Of a DNA stretch of 64,000 bases, positions 16,565 to 25,310 are shown piece by piece. The position numbers and the translations under genes were made by a program. A model generated the notes under the pieces. That model ran no database searches. It was given only the letters and a program-made list of their open reading frames with translations, and had not been told where the DNA came from. Position 1 is the stretch's first letter. The number at the start of each line of letters is the position of its first letter. This stretch comes from JARRNE01 sp963824085. GTDB lineage: Bacteria > Pseudomonadota > Gammaproteobacteria > Chromatiales > Chromatiaceae. The DNA lies in contig CAWGNT010000014.1 of assembly GCA_963824085.1 (NCBI GenBank), positions 186,001-250,000 on the forward strand, in the 5' to 3' direction.

Positions 16565-19212
16565 GCACCGTTGCCAAGTCGGCACGGCCCGAAGCGTCCG
16601 AGTCTGAGACATCCACAGGCCCGCCCGCGAATTGGGAGAGCGTGGCTCCCCGGGTGACCGCGTACCTTCGCGCGCTTGGGATCCGGGACCCGTTGGACAT
16701 AGAGCGACTCGCAGCACGAGTTCACGCCCGCCTCGACGCCACTCAGGCGGTTCCGTCGGCGAAGGGGCCGACGGAGACAGCCATAGAGGAGACGGGTGCA
16801 CTGTTGGACGACTGGATAACCGCCGAGGTGGGTATCGAGTCGGACCGCAACACCCTACTGACCGCGCGTGCTGCTGTTCTCAGCGGAACCGTACGCGGAT
16901 GGGCTCAGCGCTGGTCCGGCGTGTCGGGGGAGAGAGTGGCCGCGCGGATCCGCGCGGCCAGCGTCCAGCCCGTCCCGGAAGCTGCCCCGCTTACGATGGA
17001 GCCACAGCCGATCCGCCTCTTATGGCGGACTGTCCGGACGAGTCTCGCGCGCTTCCTGTTGCGAATCATCCACCAACGCCGACGCAAACCCACCAAGCCA
17101 CGAACGGACACCAAGCCTGCGCCGGCAATACCGCGGAGAGCAGCGCATTTCCATCGCCGGGCGACCTATTTTTCCCTCGTACTGCTCACGACCGTAGGCG
17201 CCATCGGCCTTCTTGGTTGGGCATTTCTGGACAACGGTCTCACGCCACTTGAGCTCGCGCTGCTCATTCTGTACGCCATCTTGATCCTCTGGATCAGCGC
17301 ATCCTTCTGGACCGCGACTATCGGCTTCGCCATGCTGCTAACGGGTCGGGACAACCACTCTATCGCGAAGCACGAAGCCCCCCGTGCCGCCGCCGCGCCC
17401 GACCTGCCATCCTTCAAGACCGCGCTCGTGATGCCTGTTTACAACGAGGATCCCGAGCGCGTCTTCGCCGGATTGCGGGCAATCTACCAATCGCTGGCGG
17501 AAACAGGACAGCAAGACGCATTTGAGGTTTTCATCCTGAGCGACACACGCGACCCCGACATCTGGGTGCAGGAGGAGCTGCAATGGCGCAGATGGTGCCT
17601 GGAGCTCGGCCACCCGCAGATGGTCTTTTACCGAAACCGCGTAGAGAACACGAGCCGCAAGAGTGGCAATCTGGCGGATTTCTGCAAACGGTGGGGCGGC
17701 CGCTACCGCTACATGATCGTCCTCGATGCAGACAGTCTGATGTCCGGCAGTACCATCGTGGAGATGGTGGCTCGGATGGAGCGCAATCCGCACGTGGCGC
17801 TCATCCAGGTGCCCCCAGTCCCTGTCAACCATACTTCGCTATTCGCGCGCATGATCCAGTTCGCCGGCGGTCTCTACGGGAGGATGTTCGCCGCCGGCCT
17901 GAGCTATTGGCAGCTTGGAACCAGCAACTACTGGGGCCACAATGCGATCATTCGGGTCAAGCCCTTCGCCGACCATTGCGGCCTGCCGACCCTGACTGGG
18001 CCGGAGCCTTTCGGCGGCGAAATCCTCAGTCACGACTTCGTGGAGGCCGCTCTGCTACGCCGTGCCGGCTGGGAGGTGTGGCTCGCCTATGACCTGGGCG
18101 GGAGCTACGAGGAGGTCCCGCCGACGCTGATCGACTACGCCAAGCGTGACCGGCGCTGGTGCCAAGGCAATCTGCAGCACAGCCGCCTCGTGTCCGCCTT
18201 CGGGTTCCGGCCGATCAGCCGCATCCACTTCGCCATGGGCGTCATGTCCTACGCCGCCTCACCGCTGTGGCTGATCTTCCTCGTCCTGACCGGACTGCAG
18301 GCCTACATCCAGAGCCTGCACATCCCCGTGTACTTCTTTGCGAACAGCCTGCTTCCCGTGTGGCCGACGTCCTACACGGTCGAGATGACGACGGTGCTCT
18401 GGGTCACCCTTGCCATGCTCTTCTTGCCCAAGCTGCTGGCGTTGGCGCTCCTGGGCATCAAGCGAGGGCTTGGGGCACAGTTCGGCGGCCTGCCCAAGGC
18501 GGGAGCGAGCGTCCTGATCGAGAGCCTGTTCTCCGTTCTACTCGCTCCCATCCTGATGCTCTTCCAGAGCAAGTTCGTGCTCGCAATTCTGCTCCGCAAG
18601 GCGGTCGGCTGGCCGCCTCAGCAACGCGGGGACCATCAGACGGGGCTTGCGGAGGCGATGGGGGCCCACTGGATACACACCATGGTCGCCATCATCGCCG
18701 GGACCCTATCCTACATTTACGTTCCGGATTTCTTCTGGTGGTTCACGCCCGTCCTCGCCGGATTGGTTCTCGCGGTGCCGGTCTCCATGTTCACGAGTCG
18801 CACCTCCCTCGGTAAAAAGGCACGGGCGGCGGGACTCTTTCTCACCCCGGAGGAGACACACCAGCCTCACGTGCTGCAACTGCTGGCCGCGAACCGGGCT
18901 GCGCCCGCGCCTCCGCTCTGCGCCACCGGCGTGAGCGGCAGCCCGTGGTACCGGGCGGTTGTGGACCCCTGTGCCTGGGCGCTTCACATGTCGCTCCTCC
19001 CGCAGGAGACGCCCAGTCGGCGGCGCCTACACTACTTGCAGGGACTGATCTTCCAGCTCCAGGATGAGGGTCCGGATAGCTTGACGCCGGGGGAGAAGCG
19101 CGCATTGCTGTCGCACCGCGATGGCCTCTATGAGCTCCACACCCTCCTGTGGTCCGCGCCCAGCTGTCCGGGTCTCGCCCCGTCTGCAGCCGTCCTACCC
19201 AAGGCATCCTGA
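16561..19212 (+). CDS. opgH: Glucans biosynthesis glucosyltransferase H
   Basis: 883 residues, inner-membrane GT2 family glucosyltransferase that polymerises beta-1,2-glucan from UDP-glucose across the membrane. Two N-terminal helices lie near residues 205-225 and 235-265. The cytosolic GT2 domain has TALVMPVYNEDPERVFAGLR, the SDTRDPDIWVQEE region, VLDADSLMSG (D-x-D type), the GHNAIIRVKPF loop, LSHDFVEAALLRRAGWEVWL, and RRWCQGNLQH (the Q/RxxRW motif). Five or six C-terminal helices follow. A hydrophilic N-terminal region of about 200 residues is usual in proteobacterial OpgH. Translationally coupled to opgG. Confidence 0.96.
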   Translation: MSTVAKSARPEASESETSTGPPANWESVAPRVTAYLRALGIRDPLDIERLAARVHARLDATQAVPSAKGPTETAIEETGALLDDWITAEVGIESDRNTLLTARAAVLSGTVRGWAQRWSGVSGERVAARIRAASVQPVPEAAPLTMEPQPIRLLWRTVRTSLARFLLRIIHQRRRKPTKPRTDTKPAPAIPRRAAHFHRRATYFSLVLLTTVGAIGLLGWAFLDNGLTPLELALLILYAILILWISASFWTATIGFAMLLTGRDNHSIAKHEAPRAAAAPDLPSFKTALVMPVYNEDPERVFAGLRAIYQSLAETGQQDAFEVFILSDTRDPDIWVQEELQWRRWCLELGHPQMVFYRNRVENTSRKSGNLADFCKRWGGRYRYMIVLDADSLMSGSTIVEMVARMERNPHVALIQVPPVPVNHTSLFARMIQFAGGLYGRMFAAGLSYWQLGTSNYWGHNAIIRVKPFADHCGLPTLTGPEPFGGEILSHDFVEAALLRRAGWEVWLAYDLGGSYEEVPPTLIDYAKRDRRWCQGNLQHSRLVSAFGFRPISRIHFAMGVMSYAASPLWLIFLVLTGLQAYIQSLHIPVYFFANSLLPVWPTSYTVEMTTVLWVTLAMLFLPKLLALALLGIKRGLGAQFGGLPKAGASVLIESLFSVLLAPILMLFQSKFVLAILLRKAVGWPPQQRGDHQTGLAEAMGAHWIHTMVAIIAGTLSYIYVPDFFWWFTPVLAGLVLAVPVSMFTSRTSLGKKARAAGLFLTPEETHQPHVLQLLAANRAAPAPPLCATGVSGSPWYRAVVDPCAWALHMSLLPQETPSRRRLHYLQGLIFQLQDEGPDSLTPGEKRALLSHRDGLYELHTLLWSAPSCPGLAPSAAVLPKAS

Positions 19213-19323
19213 GGGGCTTGTCCGCAAAGGCCACAGCAGGCGCTTCGACGTTGCCGCCCCCCCACCACGCACCGAAAGACCGAAACGACGAGTGCGATCG
19301 GTATACACGGAACGGCAGAATAG

Positions 19324-20196
19324 ATGAGGCTCGGACGGAAGCAGCATCTGCTGCTCGTCGCTGGCATCACCGTCCTCGCGGTAATGTTCTCCGCCGCCTG
19401 GTGGATCGGTGAGCGCCTTGCCGAGCCACAGCCGCATTCAGTCGGAGCACCGCCGGCCGACCTCGACGCGCGCGCCGTTACCCTCCTGACGGAACGAGGC
19501 TCGAAGGTCTCTGGGTGGCTCATACCGGGCAGCGGAGATCGGGCCGTACTCCTTATGCACGGAAGCGGAGGCGACCGCCGCAGCATGCTCGGACGTGCCC
19601 GCTTCCTCAAGGAAGCCGGCTACGCAACGCTCACCATCGACCTGCAGGCCAACGGAGAGAGTCCCGGCGAGCACGCGACCGAGGGCTATCTGGAGTCGTT
19701 CGACGCCCACGCCGCGGTCACTTATCTACGCAGCCGGGCGGGCGCACGCCGAGTCGCCGTCATCGGGTTTTCGCTAGGCGGGGCGGCGGCTTTGTTGGGT
19801 CCGGAGGGGCCGGTGAATGCCGACGCCCTGGTCCTGGAGGCAGTCTATCCCACCATCGAAGAGGCAATCGCCAACCGCATTCGCATCCACTTGGGAGCCT
19901 GGAGCGGCTGGCTTTACCCCCTGCTCACCTGGCAACTCGGCCCCCGGCTGGGTTTGAGCGCGGCGGACCTTCGGCCCATCGACCGCATCGGCGCCGTCCA
20001 CGCTCCCGTCTTCGTCATCGGGGGTGGTGCCGACCGCCACACCACGCCGGAGGAGACGCGGCGCCTCTTCGCGGCGGCCCGGCCGCCGAAAAAGCTATGG
20101 ATAGTCCCTGGAGCCGTTCACGGGGACTTCTATGCCGCGTCGCCGAAGGAGTATCGGCGACGACTCCTCGCCTTTCTCCGAGCCGCGTTGGGATAG
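19324..20196 (+). CDS. Alpha/beta-hydrolase with an N-terminal membrane anchor
   Basis: 290 residues. An N-terminal hydrophobic segment (HLLLVAGITVLAVMFSAAWW) anchors or exports the protein. The hydrolase fold has VLLMHGSGGDRRSMLGRARF (oxyanion HGSGG), the nucleophile elbow VIGFSLGGAAAL (G-F-S-L-G, Ser near residue 150), an acidic residue in FVIGGGADRHTTPEETRRLF, and the catalytic His in VPGAVHGDFY. It resembles dienelactone-hydrolase or acyl-peptidase-like alpha/beta-hydrolases. Substrate not predictable. Lies 111 bases after opgH, same strand, possibly a separate unit. Confidence 0.85.
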   Translation: MRLGRKQHLLLVAGITVLAVMFSAAWWIGERLAEPQPHSVGAPPADLDARAVTLLTERGSKVSGWLIPGSGDRAVLLMHGSGGDRRSMLGRARFLKEAGYATLTIDLQANGESPGEHATEGYLESFDAHAAVTYLRSRAGARRVAVIGFSLGGAAALLGPEGPVNADALVLEAVYPTIEEAIANRIRIHLGAWSGWLYPLLTWQLGPRLGLSAADLRPIDRIGAVHAPVFVIGGGADRHTTPEETRRLFAAARPPKKLWIVPGAVHGDFYAASPKEYRRRLLAFLRAALG

Positions 20197-20573
20197 GCAA
20201 ACCCATGCGGCTTTCGAAGGTTGCTGATCGCATTTCAGCCATTGGCGGTCGAGGTCGGCGAGCACGGCAACGTAGCTCCCTCAAACCTCGCCAGGCCAGG
20301 ACGGCGGCCTCGGCGTCAGCCAGTGGAAGCGACGTCGCACTCCCCGGGACTTGCGGAGTCGGGGCCGCCGAGAAGCTCCAGCCGTCTTAGACGCGACCGG
20401 TGCCCGTCAGGCAGCCCACCGCGGCACTGAGCTAGCCGTTGTAGTTGGCTTCCTCGAGGGGTTCGAGCACGTCCTTCACCACGTCATGCAGCCGGTGACC
20501 GGGTACGCCTCACTTCAGGCCGGCGGCTCTCGCCAACGGCCGGCCCTAGTGGATTACCTGTCGGCTGGCTGCA
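20197..20573. other. Intergenic, nothing recognised
   Basis: About 375 bases between convergent genes. Short open frames on both strands lack conserved features, and no convincing terminator was seen. Confidence 0.4.
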
Positions 20574-21107
20574 CTATAGCGGACAGCAATAGAAACGGAC
20601 CGCATTGAGAGCCGTATCGTCGCCGTTGCCCTGCTGCGGCTCCACCTTCTGCTCGATTCCGCAGACATAATGGTTGTCCGGACAGAAGGCGGCTCCTTTC
20701 CACGTTCCCCATGGCGCCGGGCCAGGCGCCATCACGGGTTCCGGCAGATGGGTCCTCTTCTTGGTTAGAAAGGTCTCGATACTCGTCACCTTGTCATCGA
20801 GTTGCGACAGCCGTTCCGACTGCTTCTCATCCGGCTTCTTCGCAATAGCGGCCGCCAGGGCGTTGACCCTCCGTTCCAGATCCATGAGCTGTGATTGGTC
20901 TCCGTCGCTGTTCTTGATCCTGCCAAGCGCCGCATCAGTCGCCTTTTCGATCAAGGCAAGTGCCGCCTCTCTGTCACGCTTGAATGAAACAATACTCTTG
21001 TCCTGTTCCATGGCGGTCAGCCGCCCGTCCAATCGCCCCATGTACACCGCACCACCGATCAATGCGGTCACCAGAAGGATGGTCAGGAGGATCTCTACCT
21101 TTGACAT
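20574..21107 (-). CDS. Membrane-anchored coiled-coil protein with a VMO-I-like C-terminal motif
   Basis: 177 residues. One N-terminal helix (VEILLTILLVTALIGGAVYM) is followed by a coiled coil (about residues 25-115, with DLERRVNALAAAIAKK and RLSQLDDKVTSIETF heptads). The C-terminal 45 residues contain FCPDNHYVCGIEQKVEPQQG, then DDTALNAVRFYC and C. The pattern Cys-x-x-x-x-Y-x-x-G ... GxxDDTALNxxxxxC resembles one repeat of the vitelline-membrane-outer-layer I (VOMI) fold, a carbohydrate-associated beta-prism. Likely displayed in the periplasm. The family link rests on this motif alone. Confidence 0.55.
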   Translation of the reverse strand: MSKVEILLTILLVTALIGGAVYMGRLDGRLTAMEQDKSIVSFKRDREAALALIEKATDAALGRIKNSDGDQSQLMDLERRVNALAAAIAKKPDEKQSERLSQLDDKVTSIETFLTKKRTHLPEPVMAPGPAPWGTWKGAAFCPDNHYVCGIEQKVEPQQGNGDDTALNAVRFYCCPL

Positions 21108-21395
21108 CTTGGTCCTCGGAGTATGTTTGCGGGGTTGCTCTGACGGGCGTCTTGCTCAGGCGTGGTTTCGCCAGCCAGACTAGGCGCGAAAGCGGAGGCG
21201 TGTGGCAGCTGTTCCGTTCCACGCAGGTGATGGGTGCCGCGGCTCAGCCGCGATGCCCGGGTTCGAGTACGGATGCGTGGGCAGTCTACCGCGAAACCGG
21301 CGCGCCCTGGACAGTCGGCGACGGGCTCCAACGCGATCTCCGAGGTGCGTCATGGAACTAACGCGCCCACATGGCTTTTTCGGTTCTCAGCCTAA

Positions 21396-21497
21396 GGGGC
21401 CGGGTTACACCCGTCGGGGGTGTCGGAAGCAAAGAGGCTGCCGTCAAGCCTACATGGATGTATTCACGGCGTCCCTCGGCGAGTGTAACCAGGCCCC
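21396..21497. repeat. Strongly structured intergenic palindrome (possible RNA or repeat element)
   Basis: The left arm GGGGCCGGGTTACAC (21396-21410) pairs with the right arm GTGTAACCAGGCCCC (21483-21497) over 15 bases with one mismatch. The 72-base interior holds further pairs: GCCGT with ACGGC, and TACAT with ATGTA around GG. The rest of 21108-21657 has no gene. It does not match 4.5S RNA, 6S RNA or tmRNA cores that I know. Confidence 0.6.
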
Positions 21498-21657
21498 GAA
21501 AAAACGAAAAACCCAAGTGCAAAATGTATAGCTCACCGCCGCTAAATCATTGCTTCGATAGTGGGAATACCCTGAACCCTACCGTTGCGGCTCCGCACGC
21601 GTGCCATACAAGATGCCCGTGCGTGCGACGTCGAACGCTGGGACTCTACCCAGGGCG

Positions 21658-22503
21658 CTATCTGTCCTCTCGCGCAAGCTCGCGCAGTCCCTGCACGGCC
21701 TGTCGGAGCACCTCGCTCTCGGCCTCGCGCGGAAACACCATGTAGGCGGGATGCGTGAACTCGGGTCCCTCCTCCACCAGAAACAGGCGGCCTGCGTCGA
21801 TCAGAGGCTGGGCCATCCGAATCGGTAGGAAACAGGAGCCGCCGTTCGTCAGGATCAACTGCACACCCAGCCAGCCGATGTTGACCACCCGCGGCGGCCG
21901 CTCCAGATCCGGATAGGCGTCACGATGCTTGGCATAGAAGCCTGGGCCCCATTCCACGTAGATGTAATCTTCGCCGGGCCACCGTGTCTCGCACCGCGAG
22001 CTGACTAGGACCAAGGTCTCATCGAACAGGTGCTCCACGACCAGGCCGGGGGCGTGGCTCGGCGTGTACATCAGACCGATGTCCAAGGTGCCTTCGATGA
22101 GACGCCGCATCAGGTCCTCTTCGAAGCCGATCTCGCTGCGTACGGCGACGTCGGGAGCGGTTCGCCGCATCCAGCCCACCCAGCGCGGGAGAAAGCTGTC
22201 CCACAGGGCGATGCGGCCGCCCGCCCGGATCAAGGCACGGTAGCGGCTCGGCAGGCCGACGTCGTGCCGAGCCTGCTCAACCGTTAACACCAGCCGTTTG
22301 GCATGCTGCAGAAAGCGGCGGCCGGCCGGCGTGAGGCTCGCCCCCGCACGATTGCGCACGAACAGCTTAGCGCCGAGATCCGCTTCCAAGTGTTGGATGC
22401 GGGCACTGACGGTGGATTGAGTCACATGGAGCCGCCGCGCCGCTTCCAGAAAGCTGCCGTGGGCGACGATTGCGAGAAAGGTTCGAGCCTGGTCGGTATC
22501 CAC
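21658..22503 (-). CDS. LysR-family transcriptional regulator
   Basis: 281 residues. The N-terminal helix-turn-helix is MDTDQARTFLAIVAHGSFLE, then AARRLHVTQSTVSARIQHLE and ADLGAKLFVRNRAGASLTPAG. The LysR substrate-binding domain spans about residues 85-275. Divergent from the DsrC-like gene, with about 120 bases between the starts, so it is a likely regulator of it. Complete; no frameshift. Confidence 0.92.
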   Translation of the reverse strand: MDTDQARTFLAIVAHGSFLEAARRLHVTQSTVSARIQHLEADLGAKLFVRNRAGASLTPAGRRFLQHAKRLVLTVEQARHDVGLPSRYRALIRAGGRIALWDSFLPRWVGWMRRTAPDVAVRSEIGFEEDLMRRLIEGTLDIGLMYTPSHAPGLVVEHLFDETLVLVSSRCETRWPGEDYIYVEWGPGFYAKHRDAYPDLERPPRVVNIGWLGVQLILTNGGSCFLPIRMAQPLIDAGRLFLVEEGPEFTHPAYMVFPREAESEVLRQAVQGLRELAREDR

Positions 22504-22622
22504 GAAACTACGGGTATCTCTTTATATCGCCGTAAGCGATGGCAATGTGCAATAAATATTGTTTGTCCACCACTAAATGCTTCGCGTAGGATGCGACGAG
22601 GGACACGCAACGGGAGATGATT

Positions 22623-22988
22623 ATGTCCAGCGCACTCGCTTTCGAAGCTACGCAACAGCGAACCCTCGACCAACTCGAGCGCGATGAGGAAGGCTTCCTG
22701 CTCGACGCCCACGACTGGGAGCCCAACCTGATCGAGCCCCTCGCCGCGGAGACCGGCCTGCCTCTGACCCCGGAGCGGCGGGAAATCATCGACTATATCC
22801 GCTCGTACTTCGAAAAGAACAGCGCCGTTCCGGAGGCGCGCACTCTGCTCAAGCACATGGAAACGATTTGGGGGCGGGACAGGGCCAACCGCCGCTATCT
22901 GTATCGGCTGTTTCCCCGTGGATACGGTCAGCAGGCATGCAAGATCGCCGGCATGCGCAAGCCACGTAAGCTGATGCTGGACGTTTGA
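22623..22988 (+). CDS. DsrC/TusE-like sulfur-relay family protein lacking the C-terminal cysteine
   Basis: 121 residues, DsrC/TusE/DsvC family. Conserved parts are DEEGFLLDAHDWEPNLIEPL, then LTPERREIIDYIRSYFEKN and RTLLKHMETIWGRD, and the C-terminal arm YRLFPRGYGQQACKIAGMRK. DsrC carries two redox cysteines on this arm, one in the ACKIAG-like motif and one penultimate. Here only the first is present, and the tail ends KPRKLMLDV, so canonical trisulfide or persulfide-relay chemistry is unlikely. A regulatory DsrC paralogue is possible. The ATG at 22623 is chosen because a GGGAG motif ends just before 22617 and is correctly spaced only for 22623. Divergent LysR neighbour. Confidence 0.88.
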   Translation: MSSALAFEATQQRTLDQLERDEEGFLLDAHDWEPNLIEPLAAETGLPLTPERREIIDYIRSYFEKNSAVPEARTLLKHMETIWGRDRANRRYLYRLFPRGYGQQACKIAGMRKPRKLMLDV

Positions 22989-23131
22989 GAAAAAGGCCTT
23001 GGGCTCCAGCGGGCGAAGGCCGACGCACAGGAGACGGCAAGTAGCAGTGAGGACGAGCGAAGGAATCCAATCAGCCGTTACAATGGCCGCCTGCACATGG
23101 CGCGTCTCTCCAGCCAAGCGGTGCGCATTGC

Positions 23132-23500
23132 TTACAGCCCCGCCGAGGCAAGGATCGCTCCAATCAACACGCCAACTGTCCCCCACGCCCGGAGCATCCA
23201 GTCGGGTTGTCTACGCCACCACTCCACCATCCGATGAACGCGCGCTTCACCAAGAAGGGGAATCGACCCACCCGCGAGCACGAGCAGCACGCCCAGACCC
23301 AGTACAAAGCCCGGAAGGCGGGTAACAGGGGCCGCGATGACCAAGACACCACCCACCAGCACACGAAGGCCGCTGACCCAGTAGAGCCAACGGGGCTCTA
23401 GGAATGGCCGCAGAATGGTTCGGAGCGTGCCAGGAAGAGCAGCGACTGACAAACCGACGCCGAGTATCAGGATACCAATCAGTACGACCAGGCTTGACAT
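23132..23500 (-). CDS. Small integral membrane protein
   Basis: 122 residues from the ATG at 23498-23500 (MSSLVVLIGILILGVGLSVA). It has helices near residues 3-22, 38-55, 60-80 and 100-120, with WLYWVSGLRVLVGGVLVIAA in the centre. No family recognised. A longer frame upstream to 23560 would overlap a hairpin and is not favoured. No good Shine-Dalgarno sequence. Confidence 0.5.
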   Translation of the reverse strand: MSSLVVLIGILILGVGLSVAALPGTLRTILRPFLEPRWLYWVSGLRVLVGGVLVIAAPVTRLPGFVLGLGVLLVLAGGSIPLLGEARVHRMVEWWRRQPDWMLRAWGTVGVLIGAILASAGL

Positions 23501-24055
23501 GGCGGAGCGAAAGACCAACGCTTCGGTGGTCGCCTTGCGCAATAATGAAAAGGCCCGCACTATCGCGGGCGTGGGTTAAGCGCCAGTACAAGGATAGCAG
23601 CCTTCGACCAATGGGTTGCAGCGACGCAAACCGCGGTGACCGCCTTGTCTGGTCGCCGGCACTCCGTCCACCCCCTGATGTGCCTACACCGACGACCCAG
23701 TCCGACTCCGTCAGCGCTCGCGCAGAATTATAACCTACCCCTCGGCCAGAGGCCGTTGCTGCTACTGTTACACGCGGGTTCCAGCAATCGGTGCCAGAGC
23801 GACCTTGCTGCAGGCATGTGCACGCATGCGGGCAAGGCACACCGGTATCTGGACCCCAGGGATGGAGCGCGTCGGCAGGAAGTCCGCCGCGACAATTGTG
23901 ACGAACGTCACGGTTCGCGGTTTGCCGCTTTGGGACCCTTGAGCCTGAGGTGTAGGGTCCGGTCCCGGACTCTCGCGACGCGATCGGCGCACTGAAGCCG
24001 GCGGTTATAGTTACGATCTCCATTAACGTGTGCAAGGATGCCGAGGAAGCGGGTC
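23501..24055. other. Intergenic; one minus-strand hairpin at 23546-23570
   Basis: The minus strand reads GCCCGC GATAGT GCGGGC then CTTTTC, a six-base stem followed by a short U-run, about 50 bases upstream of the gene starting at 23500. It could be a terminator of an unseen leftward transcript or an attenuator. No gene recognised in the remaining 480 bases. Confidence 0.4.
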
Positions 24056-24157
24056 ATGAGCACGTACAACATTCTCGCGGTCGCCCTGATGGGCCTATGG
24101 CTTATGGGTTTGGTCTTCATGGCCGTCTCGGTGAACAATCTGCTGGCGGGGGACTAA
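24056..24157 (+). CDS. Small single-helix membrane protein (33 residues)
   Basis: A short reading frame, MSTYNILAVALMGLWLMGLV then FMAVSVNNLLAGD and TAA. It has an AGGAAG Shine-Dalgarno about 8 bases upstream and is almost entirely one transmembrane helix. A GC-rich hairpin (24259-24280) follows. Short, so a chance frame is possible, but start, RBS, helix and terminator together argue for a real small protein. Confidence 0.5.
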   Translation: MSTYNILAVALMGLWLMGLVFMAVSVNNLLAGD

Positions 24158-24258
24158 CCACCAACGACGGTCGCACCGACAACACAGGATGGCACGACCT
24201 GAGCCAGCAAGCCTTGACCAGGGTCGGCGCGGCAAAGGCAGAGCAGCCTAGCCGCTTT

Positions 24259-24280
24259 GGGCCCCGCTTCGGCGGGGTCC
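24259..24280 (+). terminator. GC-rich hairpin with UUCG loop
   Basis: GGCCCCGC, loop TTCG, GCGGGGTCC then TTCG. Stable stem with a tetraloop and a weak U-run; the probable terminator of the small upstream gene. Confidence 0.55.
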
Positions 24281-24394
24281 TTCGTATTGCCGTCCCCTGA
24301 CGTTTCGCCCTGCAGCCACTGCCCGTGGCCCTCCCCCGGCGTCGGCCCACAGCGACGCCCAGCATCCGGCGCAACTGCTGTTCGGTATGTCCTG

Positions 24395-24847
24395 TTACCG
24401 CCTGGCCAACAAGCGGTCCAACTGGTTGGCAAAGGCCTGGCGGTCGGCCTGGCTGAAAGCGGCGGGACCACCGGTGTCCACCCCGCTGCCCCGCAGGGTA
24501 TCCATGAAATCCCGCATGCTCAACCGCTCGCGTATATTGTCTTCGCTGTAAAGCTCGCCGCGTGGATCCAAGGCCAAGCAGCCCTCGGCGATGGCCGCGG
24601 CGGCCAGCGGGATGTCCGCTGTGATAACGAGGTCACCGGCTCGCACCTGCTGCACGATGTGGTTGTCCGCGACGTCAAAACCGGCCGCCACCTGGATCGA
24701 GCGGATGTAACGTGATCCCGGGACTTGGAGGGGCTGGTTGGCAACCAGCGTCAGTGGCACCTTGGCCCGCTCCGCCGCCCGGAACAGAATCTCCTTAATC
24801 ACCTTGGGACAAGCATCCGCGTCGACCCATATCCTCATCAATTCCAT
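24395..24847 (-). CDS. yaiI: YaiI/YqxD family protein (DUF188)
   Basis: 150 residues, UPF0178. It opens with MRIWVDADACPKVIKEILFR, the family's PIN-like acidic motif, then PLTLVANQPLQVPGS, GFDVADNHIVQQVRAGDLVI, TADIPLAAAAIAEG, LDPRGELYSEDNI and RLSMRDFMDTLRGSGVDTGG. The start at 24847 (MELMRIW) has a GGGGAG upstream; the second Met at 24838 is the alternative. Possibly a metal-dependent nucleic-acid-processing fold. Intact. Confidence 0.93.
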   Translation of the reverse strand: MELMRIWVDADACPKVIKEILFRAAERAKVPLTLVANQPLQVPGSRYIRSIQVAAGFDVADNHIVQQVRAGDLVITADIPLAAAAIAEGCLALDPRGELYSEDNIRERLSMRDFMDTLRGSGVDTGGPAAFSQADRQAFANQLDRLLARR

Positions 24848-25124
24848 GGTCTCCCCGCCATTGCTATCGCTATCACCCGCCCGCGCGCGAAACGGTGCCG
24901 CTTTGCCGCGGAGCTTCCGCACCCCGGCGTCGGAGGCGGCCCCGCCATGTCTCGCCGTTCACATCGGCGACCGACGGCTGGTGCAGAAGATCAAGGTGAA
25001 CAAGCTCACCCGTACCCTCACTCTTCCGAGGCACCCCAAGTCGCACACCCACCCCAACGCAGGAATGAAGCGGTTGCCTATCGAATCGGGAGAACGACAC
25101 GACGCCGAATCTCACAATGATGTA

Positions 25125-25187
25125 CTATCTTGGCGGTGAGTGCCCACCCGGTTGGCACCTCTGGCGATCGAGCGATCGCCAAGATAG
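25125..25187 (+). promoter_or_regulatory. Alternative hairpins in the leader of the DEAD-box helicase gene
   Basis: CTATCTTGGCG (25125-25135) is the exact complement of CGCCAAGATAG (25177-25187). The latter overlaps the 3' arm of an internal hairpin TGGCGATC-GAGC-GATCGCCA (25162-25181). The two structures cannot form together. They lie 124 bases upstream of the helicase start, inside an otherwise gene-free 460-base region. Confidence 0.5.
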
Positions 25188-25310
25188 CGTTTGAGCCGTT
25201 TGCCCCCTTCTTGGGCCTCGCGCTTACGCAAGATTTCCCTTTTTAGGCCCACACCGGCTCCCTCCAGCACATGCTGCCGCAGGGCGGGCAAGACTGGAGT
25301 AACTTCCCCA

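Noticed and set aside
21396..21497. 4.5S (SRP) RNA or tmRNA
   Set aside because: The conserved SRP loop and the tmRNA acceptor/tag features are absent.
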